A stretch of 64,000 bases of DNA, from positions 62,001 through 126,000 of the forward strand of contig JBBCGH010000001.1 in the NCBI GenBank assembly GCA_037200445.1, written 5' to 3'. Positions 28,791-37,793 of the stretch are shown piece by piece. Each line of letters starts with the position of its first letter. The stretch's first letter is position 1. The notes under the pieces are model-generated. The model was given only the letters and a program-made list of their open reading frames with translations, had not been told where the DNA came from and did no database searches. The position numbers and the translations under genes were made by a program. This DNA is from Alphaproteobacteria bacterium (GTDB lineage: Bacteria > Pseudomonadota > Alphaproteobacteria > Rhizobiales > Xanthobacteraceae).

Positions 28791-29732
28791 TCAGGCCAAT
28801 GACCGCCACACCAGCATCGCGGCCGCGAGGTCCTCGATCGCCGTGCCGACCGACTTGAACAGCGTGATATGCGTGTCACCGCTGCGGCCCTTTTTCTCAG
28901 CCCGGCAGAGCTCGAACAGATCCGCCTGAATGCCATCCTTCTTGAGCGCGCCGGATTTCAGCGCTTGCGTGATGTCGCCTGCTTCCCTTGTGGCGCCGGC
29001 GCGCGTGTCGACAAAGACCTTCGCCTTTTTCACGGCGTCGTCGTCAGCCTCACGCATCCTGGGGGTAAACCCCCCGACCAGATCGACGTGCGTGCCCTTC
29101 TTCAGCCACTTGCCGCGCACCAGCGGCGTCGCGGAGAGCGTCGCGCAGGAGACGATGTCCGCTTCGCGCACGGCGGCTTCGAGATCGTCGGCGATCTCGG
29201 GTTCGATGCCGCCAAGCGCGATCGCGAACGCCGCCTTGACGGCATTGCCACGCGTCCGGTTCCAGATCGTCACCCGCTTGATCGGCCGCACGGTCGCGTG
29301 CGCGCGCACCAGATAGGGCGCGAGCGCGCCTGCCCCGACCATGACCAGATGCGAGGCATCCTCCCGCGCGAGATAGGATGCGGCGAGCGCGGACGCGCAG
29401 GCCGTGCGCCAGCGCGTGAGCGAGGTACCGTCGATGATGGCAAGCGGCTCGCCCGTTTCGCCGGACATCAGGATGTAGCTGCCGAGCACGGCCGCCTTCG
29501 AGAGTTTGCCGTTGTCGGGAAACACCGTGACGATCTTGGTGCCGAGAAAGCTCCCCGGCCCGGTACTCCAGGCCGGCATCAGAAGCAGCATCGCCTCGGC
29601 GCCCGGCTGCTTGACGGGATGGTGATGGCGGACCGGCACCGTGATGTCGGCGCGAAAGCCCTCGCGCAACGCCTCGATCAGCGCCGGATAGGTGAGGACG
29701 CGGTCGATCTCGCCGGCCGTGATGAGGCGCAT
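28791..29732 (-). CDS. Ornithine cyclodeaminase / mu-crystallin family protein
   Basis: NAD(P)-dependent enzyme of 313 aa in the OCD/mu-crystallin family, which includes ornithine cyclodeaminase, ketimine reductases and N-methyl-amino-acid dehydrogenases. The fold is marked by PVRHHHPVKQPGAEAMLLLMPAW, TACASALAASYLAREDASHL, and the Rossmann region VGAGALAPYLVRAHA. The start at 29,732 avoids 19 upstream codons that are encoded by a palindromic repeat. It lies between lapA and trpF in the same direction. The substrate is unknown. Confidence 0.85.
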   Translation of the reverse strand: MRLITAGEIDRVLTYPALIEALREGFRADITVPVRHHHPVKQPGAEAMLLLMPAWSTGPGSFLGTKIVTVFPDNGKLSKAAVLGSYILMSGETGEPLAIIDGTSLTRWRTACASALAASYLAREDASHLVMVGAGALAPYLVRAHATVRPIKRVTIWNRTRGNAVKAAFAIALGGIEPEIADDLEAAVREADIVSCATLSATPLVRGKWLKKGTHVDLVGGFTPRMREADDDAVKKAKVFVDTRAGATREAGDITQALKSGALKKDGIQADLFELCRAEKKGRSGDTHITLFKSVGTAIEDLAAAMLVWRSLA

Positions 29733-29746
29733 GGCTATTTCATTTG

Positions 29747-29793
29747 GCGCATGATCTTGTCCGAAAACCGGCCCACTTTGCGGGATCATGCGC
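29747..29793. repeat. GCATGATC palindromic element, copy 1
   Basis: The ends GCGCATGATC and GATCATGCGC are exact reverse complements. Internally, TCCGAAAACCGG...CCCACTTTGCGGGA carries the family core. There are related copies at 33,518, 42,623, 43,218 and 56,439. The element lies immediately upstream of the ornithine-cyclodeaminase-family gene. Confidence 0.8.
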
Positions 29794-29798
29794 CTGAT

Positions 29799-30170
29799 CT
29801 AGGCGGCGTGCGGATGCCGGTAGGCGATGGCCGCGATCGAGCTCTGCGGCCGCGGCTGCGGGGCGCTCTCAACCTGCCGACGCAGCTTGTCGGCTTCGGC
29901 CCGCGAGACCTTCAGTTCGGCAGCAAGACGCCGCGCCCGCCGCCGCCAGTGGCTCTGCCCCGTCCAGGCGGAGACGCCTCCCAAGATCACCCCGGCAATG
30001 AGCACGAGGAGAAGTAACAAAAACAGCGGCATCGCGAAGGCGAACATCGGCGGCTCGGCGGCGAAGGGATCGAACCCGATGGTCACAGGTGCGCGGTTGC
30101 CGACGGAGAACAGCACGATCGCAAGCGCGATCGGCAGCAGGATCAGCGCCGTGAGGATGTTGCGGATCAT
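29799..30170 (-). CDS. lapA: LapA-domain membrane protein
   Basis: Small inner-membrane protein of 123 aa related to LapA/YciS, which with LapB controls LpxC turnover and LPS assembly in enterobacteria. Two hydrophobic helices are visible, about 5-22 (ILTALILLPIALAIVLFSV) and 45-70 (AMPLFLLLLLVLIAGVILGG). A basic, heptad-like C-terminal segment (RRRARRLAAELKVSRAEADKL) follows. The start at 30,170 has CGGAG upstream. It follows ihfB, the common rhizobial order. Confidence 0.83.
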   Translation of the reverse strand: MIRNILTALILLPIALAIVLFSVGNRAPVTIGFDPFAAEPPMFAFAMPLFLLLLLVLIAGVILGGVSAWTGQSHWRRRARRLAAELKVSRAEADKLRRQVESAPQPRPQSSIAAIAYRHPHAA

Positions 30171-30182
30171 GGGCAGCTCCGT

Positions 30183-30240
30183 CATTCCGGCCGAGCCATA
30201 AGCGCGTTTACGCGCTTTCGGGGGCGCTCCCGAATGACAG
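30183..30240. repeat. Inverted repeat, GACGCGCGTAAACGCGC family
   Basis: GTCATTCCGG and CCCGAATGACA bound a core containing AAGCGCGTTTACGCGCTTTC, the reverse orientation of the repeat between mutM and ubiE. It fills the spacer between ihfB and lapA and would form a stem in the shared transcript. Confidence 0.65.
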
Positions 30241-30246
30241 ACCGCG

Positions 30247-30534
30247 CTACTGCGCGGCCTTGTTCAGCCGTTCGCGCATTTCCTTGCCGGTCTTGAAGAA
30301 CGGCACGGATTTCTGATCGACCGAGACATGCGCTCCAGTGCGCGGATTGCGGCCGGTGCGCGCCGGGCGATGCTTCACCGAAAACGCCCCGAAGCCGCGC
30401 AGCTCCACGCGATCGCCGCGCGCGAGCGCGGCGGTGATCTCGCCGAGCACAGCATTCACGATGTTCTCGATGTCACGCTGGTAGAGATGCGGGTTCTGCC
30501 CGGCGATGCGCTGAACGAGCTCGGACTTGATCAT
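30247..30534 (-). CDS. ihfB: Integration host factor subunit beta
   Basis: DNA-bending HU-family protein of 95 aa, one half of the IHF heterodimer. The start is [16 protein letters not shown]. The beta-arm carries the intercalating proline in [25 protein letters not shown] is near the C-terminus. An open stretch of 13 codons upstream is not needed. It lies downstream of sppA. Confidence 0.95.
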   Translation of the reverse strand: MIKSELVQRIAGQNPHLYQRDIENIVNAVLGEITAALARGDRVELRGFGAFSVKHRPARTGRNPRTGAHVSVDQKSVPFFKTGKEMRERLNKAAQ

Positions 30535-30609
30535 CGACCCAGCCGCTCCCTGCCGATCATTCGCGAGGGTCATGGCGCGTTCCTTGTGCCCCGGCGGGCG
30601 CGCGCCCGC

Positions 30610-31587
30610 TCAATTGGTTACCGGAGGGTGCCAAAGGGCCAACAGACCGTCAAGATTGAGCCGCTCGACCGCCTGCAGCGAGCCGAGCGCCTCGATGCGC
30701 TCCGCAAGCGTGCTTAAGCCCATCGTTTCGAGCGCAAGGCGCATCGCAAGGTGCAGCATGGTGAGATCGCTGAAGCGCGACTTGAGCTGCCAGTCCCTGA
30801 CCGGCGTGTCGGGCTTTAGCCCTTTTTCCTTCGCCAGCCAGTCGACGGCGGTCTTTTCGTTGCCGACCTCGTCGATGAGCTTCAGTTCGAGGCCCTGCCG
30901 CCCGGTGAACACACGGCCGTCCGTGACGCGCTGCAGCGTGGCGTCGTCCATGTGGCGGCGGTCGCGCACCATGTTGCGGAACCAGTCGTAGCTGTCCTTC
31001 ACCAGCGCCTCGATCGCGGCCCGCGCCTCGGGGCTCGTCGGCTCGAAGCCGTTCGGGGCGGCTTTCAGCGGCGAGGATTTGATTTCCTCGATCTTCACGC
31101 CGATCGTCTTCAGGAGATCGCTGACGTTGGGGTACTGGAACAAGACGCCGATGGAGCCGACCAGCGATGTTCCCTGCGCCACGATATGGTCCGCGCTCAT
31201 CGCCGCGATGTAGCCGCCCGAAGCCGCGAGCCCATCGACGACCACCACCAGCGGCTTCGCGGCCGCGACGCGGCGCAGCGCCTCGTGCAGCTGCTCGGAA
31301 CCGGCGGTGGTTCCGCCGGGGCTGTCGATCCGCACGATGACCGCCTTGGCGCTCGATTTGGCGAGCTTCTCGAGCGAGTCCACGCGATCCTGATCGTTGC
31401 GGATGAGACCGGTGATCTTGACCCGCGCGATGTAGTCCCCGCCGGTGGCGAGCACGTCGCCGCGCCGGACCGTGGCGGCAACCGCCACAACCGCCGCGAT
31501 GAGGATGAGCACGGCGAACACGCGCCAGAACGTGAGCTTGCGCCGCATGCGGCGGCGATCGACGATCAGGTCGGCATCGAGCGACAT
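30610..31587 (-). CDS. sppA: Signal peptide peptidase SppA (short form)
   Basis: Membrane-bound serine protease that degrades cleaved signal peptides. One N-terminal transmembrane helix (about 18-40) is followed by a ClpP-like domain. The catalytic Ser123 is in GLAASGGYIAA. Lys175 in SSPLKAAPNGF is the probable general base. RIDSPGGTTAGSE forms the oxyanion strand. The length of 325 aa fits the 36-kDa form. It is in the rpsA-sppA-ihfB order. Confidence 0.93.
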   Translation of the reverse strand: MSLDADLIVDRRRMRRKLTFWRVFAVLILIAAVVAVAATVRRGDVLATGGDYIARVKITGLIRNDQDRVDSLEKLAKSSAKAVIVRIDSPGGTTAGSEQLHEALRRVAAAKPLVVVVDGLAASGGYIAAMSADHIVAQGTSLVGSIGVLFQYPNVSDLLKTIGVKIEEIKSSPLKAAPNGFEPTSPEARAAIEALVKDSYDWFRNMVRDRRHMDDATLQRVTDGRVFTGRQGLELKLIDEVGNEKTAVDWLAKEKGLKPDTPVRDWQLKSRFSDLTMLHLAMRLALETMGLSTLAERIEALGSLQAVERLNLDGLLALWHPPVTN

Positions 31588-31654
31588 GTCTTGGAATCTC
31601 CCGCGATTTGCGGGCGACATTGGCTCCGGCACCCGTCATGGTCAATGGCGGGAG

Positions 31655-31775
31655 AGACGGGCGTGTCATCGCCCGCGAAGGCGGGCGATCCAGTAAACAT
31701 TGACAAAAAGATAGCCGCCGAGCGTCCCGCGAACGCCGGCGGCTACTGGATGCCCCGCCTTCGCGGGGCATGACG
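31655..31775. repeat. Inverted repeat, GATCCAGTA family (well preserved)
   Basis: GTCATCGCCCGCGAAGGCGG with CGATCCAGTA on one side and CTACTGGATGCCCCGCCTTCG with GGGGCATGACGA on the other form a long imperfect inverted repeat of about 120 bp. Its centre is AT-richer. It is related to the copy at 19,765. It lies between rpsA and sppA. Confidence 0.75.
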
Positions 31776-31795
31776 ATGTGGCTAGGCCGCGGCCC

Positions 31796-33499
31796 CTACT
31801 CCTTCTTCTCGCGCTGCTTGAGCGCCGTGCCGAGAATGTCGCCGAGCGTCGCACCCGAATCCGAAGACCCGTACTGCGCGATCGCCTCCTTCTCTTCGGC
31901 GACTTCCAGCGCCTTGATCGAGACGCCGACCTTGCGCGCCTTCTTGTCGAACTGCGTCACGCGCGCATCGACCTTCTGGCCGACCGCGAAACGCTCGGGC
32001 CGCTGCTCGGAGCGGTCGCGCGCCAGATCATTGCGCTTGATGAAGGTGGTGAACTCGGTGCCGACGATCTTCACGTCGATGCCGTTCTCCTTCACCTCGG
32101 TCACCTCGCAGGTGACGACCGCATTGCGCTTGAGATCGCCCGGCTCGGCGAACGGATCGTTTTCGAGCTGCTTCACGCCGAGCGAGATGCGCTCCTTCTC
32201 GACGTCGACGTCGAGAACCTGCGCCTTCACCCGGTCGCCCTTCTTGTATTCCTCGATCACCTGCTCGCCCGGACGCTTCCAGTCGAGGTCGGAGAGATGG
32301 ACCATGCCGTCCACATCGCCGTCGAGCCCGAGGAACAGGCCGAACTCGGTCTTGTTCTTGACTTCGCCTTCGACTTCCGCACCCGGAGGGAATTTCTCCA
32401 GGAAGACTTCCCAGGGGTTACGGATGGTCTGCTTCAGGCCGAGCGAAATGCGGCGCTTGACCGGGTCGACTTCCAGCACCTGCACTTCCACTTCCTGCGA
32501 GGTGGAGACGATCTTGCCGGGGTGGACGTTCTTCTTGGTCCAGGACATCTCGGAGACGTGGATCAGCCCCTCGATTCCGGGCTCGAGCTCCACGAACGCG
32601 CCGTAGTCGGTGATGTTGGTCACGCGGCCTTTCAGCTTGGCGCCGAGCGGGAACTTGGCCTCGATGTTCTGCCACGGGTCGTCCTGCAGCTGCTTCATGC
32701 CGAGCGAGATGCGGTGCGTCTCGTGGTTGATCTTGATGATCTTGACCTTCACCTGCTGGCCGATGTTGAGCACCTCGGTCGGGTGATTGACGCGCCGCCA
32801 GGCGATGTCGGTGACATGCAGCAGGCCGTCGATGCCGCCGAGATCGACGAAGGCGCCGTAGTCGGTGATATTCTTCACCACGCCGTCGATGACCTGGCCT
32901 TCTTCGAGGTTCTGCACCAGCTCCTGGCGCTGCTCGGCGCGGGTCTCTTCCAGAACGGTGCGGCGGGAGACGACGATGTTGCCGCGGCGGCGATCCATTT
33001 TCAGGATCTGGAACGGCTGCGGCACGTTCATCAGCGGCGTGACATCGCGGATCGGCCGGATGTCGACCTGCGAGCGGGGCAGGAACGCGACCGCGCCGTC
33101 GAGGTCGACCGTGAAGCCGCCCTTCACCTGATTGAAGATGACGCCGTTGACCTTCTCGTTGCCGTTGAAGGCCTTCTCGAGCTTGCCCCAGCTTTCCTCG
33201 CGCCGCGCCTTGTCGCGCGAGAGAACCGCTTCGCCGAGCGCGTTCTCGATGCGCTCCAGATAAACCTCGACCTCGTCGCCGACCTTGATTTCGCCGCCGC
33301 GGCCGGGACCGGAGAATTCGCGGATCGCAACCCGGCCTTCGGTCTTCGCGCCGACGTCGATCAGCGCCATGTCCTTTTCGATACCGACGACCGTGCCTTT
33401 GACGACGGTGCCTTCCTGCAGATTGCCTTGGCCGAATGCCTCATCGAGCATCGCGGCAAAATCTTCGCGCGTGGGCGCGGCAGCAGTAGCGGTGGCCAT
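31796..33499 (-). CDS. rpsA: 30S ribosomal protein S1
   Basis: mRNA-binding ribosomal protein, 567 aa, with six S1 RNA-binding repeats. The repeat signatures GTVVGIEKDMALIDVGAKTEG, FVDLGGIDGLLHVTD, FVELEPGIEGLIHVSE and FLGLDGDVDGMVHLSD are visible. The start MATATAAAPTREDF lacks a strong Shine-Dalgarno sequence, as is common for S1. A very long antisense frame over this gene is codon-usage shadow. Normally rpsA follows cmk directly; here an AT-rich gene lies between. Confidence 0.97.
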   Translation of the reverse strand: MATATAAAPTREDFAAMLDEAFGQGNLQEGTVVKGTVVGIEKDMALIDVGAKTEGRVAIREFSGPGRGGEIKVGDEVEVYLERIENALGEAVLSRDKARREESWGKLEKAFNGNEKVNGVIFNQVKGGFTVDLDGAVAFLPRSQVDIRPIRDVTPLMNVPQPFQILKMDRRRGNIVVSRRTVLEETRAEQRQELVQNLEEGQVIDGVVKNITDYGAFVDLGGIDGLLHVTDIAWRRVNHPTEVLNIGQQVKVKIIKINHETHRISLGMKQLQDDPWQNIEAKFPLGAKLKGRVTNITDYGAFVELEPGIEGLIHVSEMSWTKKNVHPGKIVSTSQEVEVQVLEVDPVKRRISLGLKQTIRNPWEVFLEKFPPGAEVEGEVKNKTEFGLFLGLDGDVDGMVHLSDLDWKRPGEQVIEEYKKGDRVKAQVLDVDVEKERISLGVKQLENDPFAEPGDLKRNAVVTCEVTEVKENGIDVKIVGTEFTTFIKRNDLARDRSEQRPERFAVGQKVDARVTQFDKKARKVGVSIKALEVAEEKEAIAQYGSSDSGATLGDILGTALKQREKKE

Positions 33500-33517
33500 T
33501 CAAACTCCAATTTGTTT

Positions 33518-33588
33518 GCGCATGATCTTGTCCGAAAACCGGTGTCCATCCCCGATCAGGTCGAGGACATGCTTTTCGGGATCATGCG
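33518..33588. repeat. GCATGATC palindromic element, copy 2
   Basis: The ends GCGCATGATC and GATCATGCG with internal TTGTCCGAAAACCGGTGTCC and GACATGCTTTTCGGGATC form a 71-bp inverted repeat. It lies in the leader of rpsA, 19 bp upstream of its ATG. Confidence 0.8.
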
Positions 33589-33961
33589 ACACATGCCGGC
33601 AGTTGGATTGCGTGCGCTTCGATTGCCCGAAAGCCGCAAGCCTCAAACGGCCTGCGGCAACCGCCAAAGGCGGGCCGGCACGATCCCGAACGATCGAAAC
33701 GATGGTGAATGTCCAGCCTCGCGTCGATCAGAGACGGCGCGGACGGGCATGTCCTCCAATGACGAGAGCTCGGGTCTGGCCAGGCTCTCGGCCCGTCCAG
33801 GCGGCCTCGACAGGTGTCGACGGCGGCTCGGAACCCGGCGGATATAGCCAAACCCATGAGTTTACACAAGCTTCGAATCCCGCACGACGACCACGTCGGC
33901 CCTGCGACGCACCTAGCCCGAACCTCCTCTAAAGATGGCGGCTACAGAGAGGAGTATCGAA
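33589..33961. other. Gene-free stretch upstream of rpsA
   Basis: I see no convincing gene in this 373-bp stretch. It contains the probable rpsA promoter at 33,841-33,869 and becomes AT-richer toward 33,960. The open frames crossing it in both directions have no recognisable motifs and no good ribosome binding sites. Confidence 0.6.
33841..33869 (-). promoter_or_regulatory. Candidate sigma-70 promoter for rpsA
   Basis: Read on the minus strand, TTGTGT and TATATC are 17 bp apart. The site is about 340 bp upstream of the rpsA ATG. A separate promoter would make sense because the cmk-rpsA junction is interrupted here by a gene on the opposite strand. Confidence 0.4.
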
Positions 33962-34036
33962 ATGAACTTCGACATGCAGTTGAATATGTATAAAATACAA
34001 TTATCGAGCAACCCAAACTATGGAGTCGGACGATGA
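33962..34036 (+). CDS. Short leader ORF (24 codons) coupled to the downstream gene
   Basis: ATG at 33,962 is preceded by GAGAGGAG at good spacing. It encodes 24 residues beginning MNFDMQLNMYKIQ. The TGA overlaps the ATG of the next gene as ATGA. The strong ribosome binding site belongs to this ORF and not to the longer one, which suggests translational coupling. The base composition is AT-rich like the downstream gene. There is no known homologue to name. Confidence 0.5.
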   Translation: MNFDMQLNMYKIQLSSNPNYGVGR

Positions 34037-34626
34037 GTTTTTGGACCGAATATCCCGCCGTTACCGCGGCTGCCGTCGGCGGCATCGCGGGTTTGGTGGG
34101 TGGAATTGTATCGGCAATATCCAAAGGATTCTTCGATGAGCGCGTTCAGGAGAAGCGCCTTCGATTTGAAAGAGACAACGCCCGCCAGCAAAAACTGATC
34201 GAGGCGCAGTCCGCATTGCTGGATGAACTTGGAAGCGTCTGCTGGAAGTGGAGATACGATGCAATAAGAGTCGCGTACTATGGACGTGAATTGGGGTCGC
34301 CGAATGACTCAGTGGTGAAGCGCTACGAAGAGGCTGCGAAGAACTATGTTGAAAATATCTGGGCGAATCTAAACCAGATAAGATTCCTCGGAACGCGAGC
34401 AGGCCGAATATTTTGCAAATCCGCTCTTGACGAAGTCGAAAGGTTTTACAAGCGCATTGATGATGTCGACTCTCAAATTGAGAAAGTAAATGCGACGAAC
34501 GACATGAAAAAGAAGGCAGTATTGCTGGAAAATATTTATCCCGTCGTCGAGGATGATCTGAGAAAGAGCATCGCCGATCTCATTTTTTCTCTTGCAAAAC
34601 AAGCGGAAATGCTGCCGGGCAAGTAG
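34033..34626 (+). CDS. Uncharacterised membrane-anchored coiled-coil protein (AT-rich insert)
   Basis: Protein of 197 aa, function not recognised. A glycine-rich hydrophobic N-terminal helix spans about 8-32 (AVTAAAVGGIAGLVGGIVSAI). A long charged helical region follows (DERVQEKRLRFERDNARQQK), then an alpha-helical cytoplasmic domain. It is encoded on the plus strand between the minus-strand genes cmk and rpsA, which are normally adjacent. Its base composition is clearly lower in GC than the flanks. Both points suggest recent acquisition. It could be an effector of a defence or signalling element, but nothing in the sequence proves this. Confidence 0.75.
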   Translation: MSFWTEYPAVTAAAVGGIAGLVGGIVSAISKGFFDERVQEKRLRFERDNARQQKLIEAQSALLDELGSVCWKWRYDAIRVAYYGRELGSPNDSVVKRYEEAAKNYVENIWANLNQIRFLGTRAGRIFCKSALDEVERFYKRIDDVDSQIEKVNATNDMKKKAVLLENIYPVVEDDLRKSIADLIFSLAKQAEMLPGK

Positions 34627-34660
34627 CCTCTATAGGTGTTTCGACGATCACGGCAACGGA

Positions 34661-35287
34661 TCACACGGGGCGGCTCTGCTCGACCAATTTGATGGCGGAC
34701 GCAACCGCTTCATCGATCGTGAGGCGTGAACTGTCGAGTTCGTGCGCATCGGGCGCGCGCCTCAGCGGGGCCGTGGCGCGGCCCATGTCCCGCTCGTCGC
34801 GACGCTTGATGTCTTCGAGGATAGCCGCCTCGTCGGCGTTCTGTCCGGCTGACTTGAGTTCGAGCGCGCGGCGGCGCGCCCGTACCTCGGGCGCCGCCAC
34901 GACGAAGATCTTCACATCCGCGTCCGGACAGATCACCGTCCCGATATCACGTCCGTCGAGCACCGCGCCGGGCGGGGCAGCGGCGAAATCGCGCTGGAAC
35001 TTGACGAGCGCGGCGCGGACCTCGGGGATCGCGGAGACGATCGAAGCGGCTTCGCCGATCGCGTGACCCTTTAGAATTCTCTCGTCGAAGGAGGCCGGAT
35101 CGAGCGCACGCGCAGCTGCCGCCGCGTGCGTCTTGTCGTCGAGGGGATGGCCCGCGTCTATGAGCGCCTTCGCCACCGCGCGATAGATCAAGCCGGTGTC
35201 GAGATGGCGCAGCCCGAAATGGGCCGCGAGCCGTTTTCCGAGCGTGCCTTTGCCGGAGGCGGCCGGGCCGTCGATCGCGATGATCAT
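34661..35287 (-). CDS. cmk: Cytidylate kinase
   Basis: Phosphorylates CMP and dCMP. The P-loop [17 protein letters not shown] is at residues 4-20. [10 protein letters not shown] and [13 protein letters not shown] are family motifs, and [19 protein letters not shown] is the C-terminal LID-like region. The length of 208 aa is normal. Confidence 0.95.
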   Translation of the reverse strand: MIIAIDGPAASGKGTLGKRLAAHFGLRHLDTGLIYRAVAKALIDAGHPLDDKTHAAAAARALDPASFDERILKGHAIGEAASIVSAIPEVRAALVKFQRDFAAAPPGAVLDGRDIGTVICPDADVKIFVVAAPEVRARRRALELKSAGQNADEAAILEDIKRRDERDMGRATAPLRRAPDAHELDSSRLTIDEAVASAIKLVEQSRPV

Positions 35288-35318
35288 GCGCGCTTTGAAT
35301 AGGGCACAGCGTGCGGGG

Positions 35319-35609
35319 TCAAGCGCTCTTGGACCACCGCGCCCGCCGCAGGGGGCGTTCCTCTGTGAATATGTTGCGCGAGCGGAATTCGGCCGGGCTC
35401 GCGAAGGTCAGGTATTCGCGCATGGCGGCGTCGTCGAATGAGCCGACGTGCCAGGCCCGCTCGAGGTAGCGATCCGGCTCGAAAGCCCAGCCAGGAATGC
35501 ATGGCAATGCATATTGGCGGGAGAGATACTCCGCAATCGACCCCGCGAGTGCATCGAGACGGGCGTTGCCAGTCGCCAACGGCCGATCCGCGAGAGTCGT
35601 AACCCGCAC
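35319..35609 (-). pseudogene. Probable partner gene of the decayed nucleotidyltransferase, start lost or non-canonical
   Basis: The only canonical start is GTG at 35,609, giving 96 aa. The same frame is open and looks coding further upstream to a stop near 35,751: from about 35,720 it reads IRPATLASAIERI and then EFLDTFYLARSADVRV. That would put the natural start at an ATA (35,718-35,720), where an ATG would be expected. The C-terminal part (PGWAFEPDRYLERAWHV...[12 protein letters not shown]) looks like a globular domain. It would overlap the upstream nucleotidyltransferase gene by 32 bp, as paired genes do. The function is unknown; toxin-antitoxin membership is inference. Confidence 0.5.
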
Positions 35610-35688
35610 GTCGGCACTCCGAGCAAGGTAAAATGTGTCGAGAAATTCCGGCAGCGCCTTCTCCTGCGGATCGCCCGCAATTATCCGT

Positions 35689-36298
35689 TCAATCGCGCTT
35701 GCGAGGGTAGCGGGGCGTATCGCCGGTTGCTTCCATCGAGAGAATTCGTTTTAGCACGAAGCGCTGCTTGTCGGCGTCCCCGCCGGTCTTGGGGAAGTAT
35801 TCAGCGAGAACCTCGATTGCGGGCTCGACCTCGGTGATGCCGAGCACGGCAAGCAGATTAGCCACGTCCGGGAAGTCGCCCGCTCCCTTGGCTTCAGAGA
35901 CGCGCAAGGCCTTGAGCTTCAGGGCGAGCATGTATCGCGCCGTTGGGACGGAGATCACGAGCCCGGGATCGCCCCGACGGGGGAAAGTGCCGAATGGCAC
36001 AAGATCGTGCTGAGGCGAAGCAAGCGGACTCAAGTGAAACGTCACCGAGTCGTTGAGCCAATGCGCCGACCAGCCCCTTTCGGTAGCAATCGGCGACGAT
36101 ATTCACGAGCCAATCCGGCCAAGGCTTCTCGATCTTGGCGACATCGAGATCTTCCGTCGCGAAGCGGAAATTCCCGGCCAGCATCAGGGCCGAGCCATCA
36201 TAAACGGCGATCTCAAGCCTGGTGTTTGCCGCAACCGCGGCCCGGCCGACCGCATCGAGAGCGTCCAGGAGCTGCTCGCGATCGAAGCTTGCCGCCAT
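35689..36298 (-). pseudogene. Frameshifted nucleotidyltransferase-fold gene (AbiEii/DUF6036-like)
   Basis: The 5' part from ATG 36,298 encodes MAASFDREQLLDALDAVGRA and the signature EIAVYDGSALMLAGNFRFATEDLDV, typical of MNT/AbiEii-like nucleotidyltransferases. Near 36,081-36,085 the frame shifts by one base. The other frame continues the protein as ERGWSAHWLNDSVTFHLSPL and ends with PTARYMLALKLKALR and DVANLLAVLGI at 35,689. The rejoined product would be about 203 aa. It interrupts aroA-cmk. It is either a real decayed toxin-like gene or a one-base assembly error. Confidence 0.7.
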
Positions 36299-36307
36299 CC
36301 CGCGCCC

Positions 36308-37636
36308 CTAGCTCAAATCCCCACCCAGCCCGCGCATCATCTCGACAAAGCCCGGGAAGCTCGTCGCGATGAAGGCGGTGTCGTCGACCTGCACGGGCTT
36401 CTCGCTCGCAAGCCCCATCGCGAGCGCCGACATCGCGATGCGATGGTCCATGTGGGTCGCCACCAGACCCCCGCCCGCCACGCGGCCCCTGCCATGCACG
36501 ATCAGGTCGTCGCCTTCGATCTCCACATCTACGCCGTTGGCGCGCAGCATCGCGGCGGTCGCGGCGAGCCGGTCGGACTCCTTCACGCGCAGCTCCTTCA
36601 GCCCGCGCATGCGCGTCGTGCCCTGCGCAAACGATGCCGCAACGCCAAGCACGAGATATTCGTCGATCATGAACGGGGCGCGCTCGGGCGGCACCTCCAC
36701 GCCCTTCAGGACCGAGTGGCGCACGCGCAGGTCGGCGACGTCCTCACCGCCCTCGACGCGCGCATCGAGCTCCTCGATGTCGGCGCCCATCTCGCGCAGC
36801 GACCTGAACAGGCCGGTGCGCGTCAGGTTGGTCATCACGCCGTCGAGCACGATCTCCGAGCCGGGCACGATCAGCGCCGCGACCATCGGGAACGCCGCGG
36901 AGGACGGGTCGGCCGGCACCACCACCGGCGCGGGCGTGAGTTCGGGCCGGCCTTTCAGCGTGACGCGCCGGCCGTGCGCCCCGTTCGGCACGACCGCGAC
37001 CTCGGCACCGAAGTGGCGCAGCATGCGTTCGGTGTGATCGCGCGTCGCCTCGGCCTCCTCCACCACGGTTTCGCCGGGCGCCGAAAGGCCCGCGAGCAGC
37101 ACGGCGGACTTGAGCTGCGCGGACGCCGCCGGCGGCCGGTACACGATCGGGATCGGATCGCGCGCACCCTGCAGCGTCAGCGGCAGCCGCCCGCCGGCGG
37201 CCTCGTTCAGCGTACGGGCGCCCATGCGCTCCAGCGGATCGAGCACGCGCCGCTGCGGGCGCGTGCGCAGGGAGGCATCGCCGTCGAAGGTCGCGGTGAT
37301 CGGGCAGCCCGCAACTGCGCCAATGACCAGACGGCAGCCGGTTCCCGAATTGCCGAAATCGAGGGGAGCGGCAGGCGCGGCAAACCCCGAGACCCCCACC
37401 CCATGGATCCGCCACTCGCCCTCCCCGACCCGCTCGACGGTTGCGCCGAGCGAACGCATGGCACGGCTGGTGTTGATGACGTCCTCGCCCTCGAGGATCC
37501 CGCTGATGCGCGTCTCACCCACGGTCAGCGCCCCCAGGATCAGGGCGCGGTGCGAAATCGACTTGTCGCCGGGCACGCGGACGCGGCCCCGCAAGGGTCC
37601 TGAGCGGCGAGCGGCAAGCGGGACTGGCTGATTCAC
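36308..37636 (-). CDS. aroA: 3-phosphoshikimate 1-carboxyvinyltransferase (EPSP synthase)
   Basis: Shikimate pathway enzyme adding enolpyruvyl from PEP to shikimate-3-phosphate. It has [17 protein letters not shown] at about 22-38, [16 protein letters not shown], and the C-terminal [16 protein letters not shown]. It is 442 aa with a GTG start. The motif reads GNSGTG, with Gly where the glyphosate-tolerant CP4 enzyme has Ala, so the ordinary sensitive-type residue is present. Homologous operons continue directly with cmk and rpsA. Confidence 0.95.
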   Translation of the reverse strand: MNQPVPLAARRSGPLRGRVRVPGDKSISHRALILGALTVGETRISGILEGEDVINTSRAMRSLGATVERVGEGEWRIHGVGVSGFAAPAAPLDFGNSGTGCRLVIGAVAGCPITATFDGDASLRTRPQRRVLDPLERMGARTLNEAAGGRLPLTLQGARDPIPIVYRPPAASAQLKSAVLLAGLSAPGETVVEEAEATRDHTERMLRHFGAEVAVVPNGAHGRRVTLKGRPELTPAPVVVPADPSSAAFPMVAALIVPGSEIVLDGVMTNLTRTGLFRSLREMGADIEELDARVEGGEDVADLRVRHSVLKGVEVPPERAPFMIDEYLVLGVAASFAQGTTRMRGLKELRVKESDRLAATAAMLRANGVDVEIEGDDLIVHGRGRVAGGGLVATHMDHRIAMSALAMGLASEKPVQVDDTAFIATSFPGFVEMMRGLGGDLS

Positions 37637-37793
37637 GGCTTTTCCTGGCCCTTCGATGGGTGCCTCCTAGCACGGCCGCAGCGCCCCGGGGGAGCCGCGC
37701 TGGCGGGGCCAAAAAGGCGCCCTTCGGCGCTTGACACAGCGACAGCGAGAGGCCAAGTCAAGCGCCGCTTTTCAGGAAATCAAGGATTCACCG

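Noticed and set aside
31778-33847. Very long open frame antisense to rpsA
   Set aside because: It is a mirror of the S1 codon pattern in a high-GC gene; it has no domain motifs and rpsA is certain.
36308-37636. Glyphosate-tolerant EPSP synthase
   Set aside because: The active-site motif has Gly where the CP4 tolerant enzyme has Ala, so there is no sequence basis for tolerance at that position.
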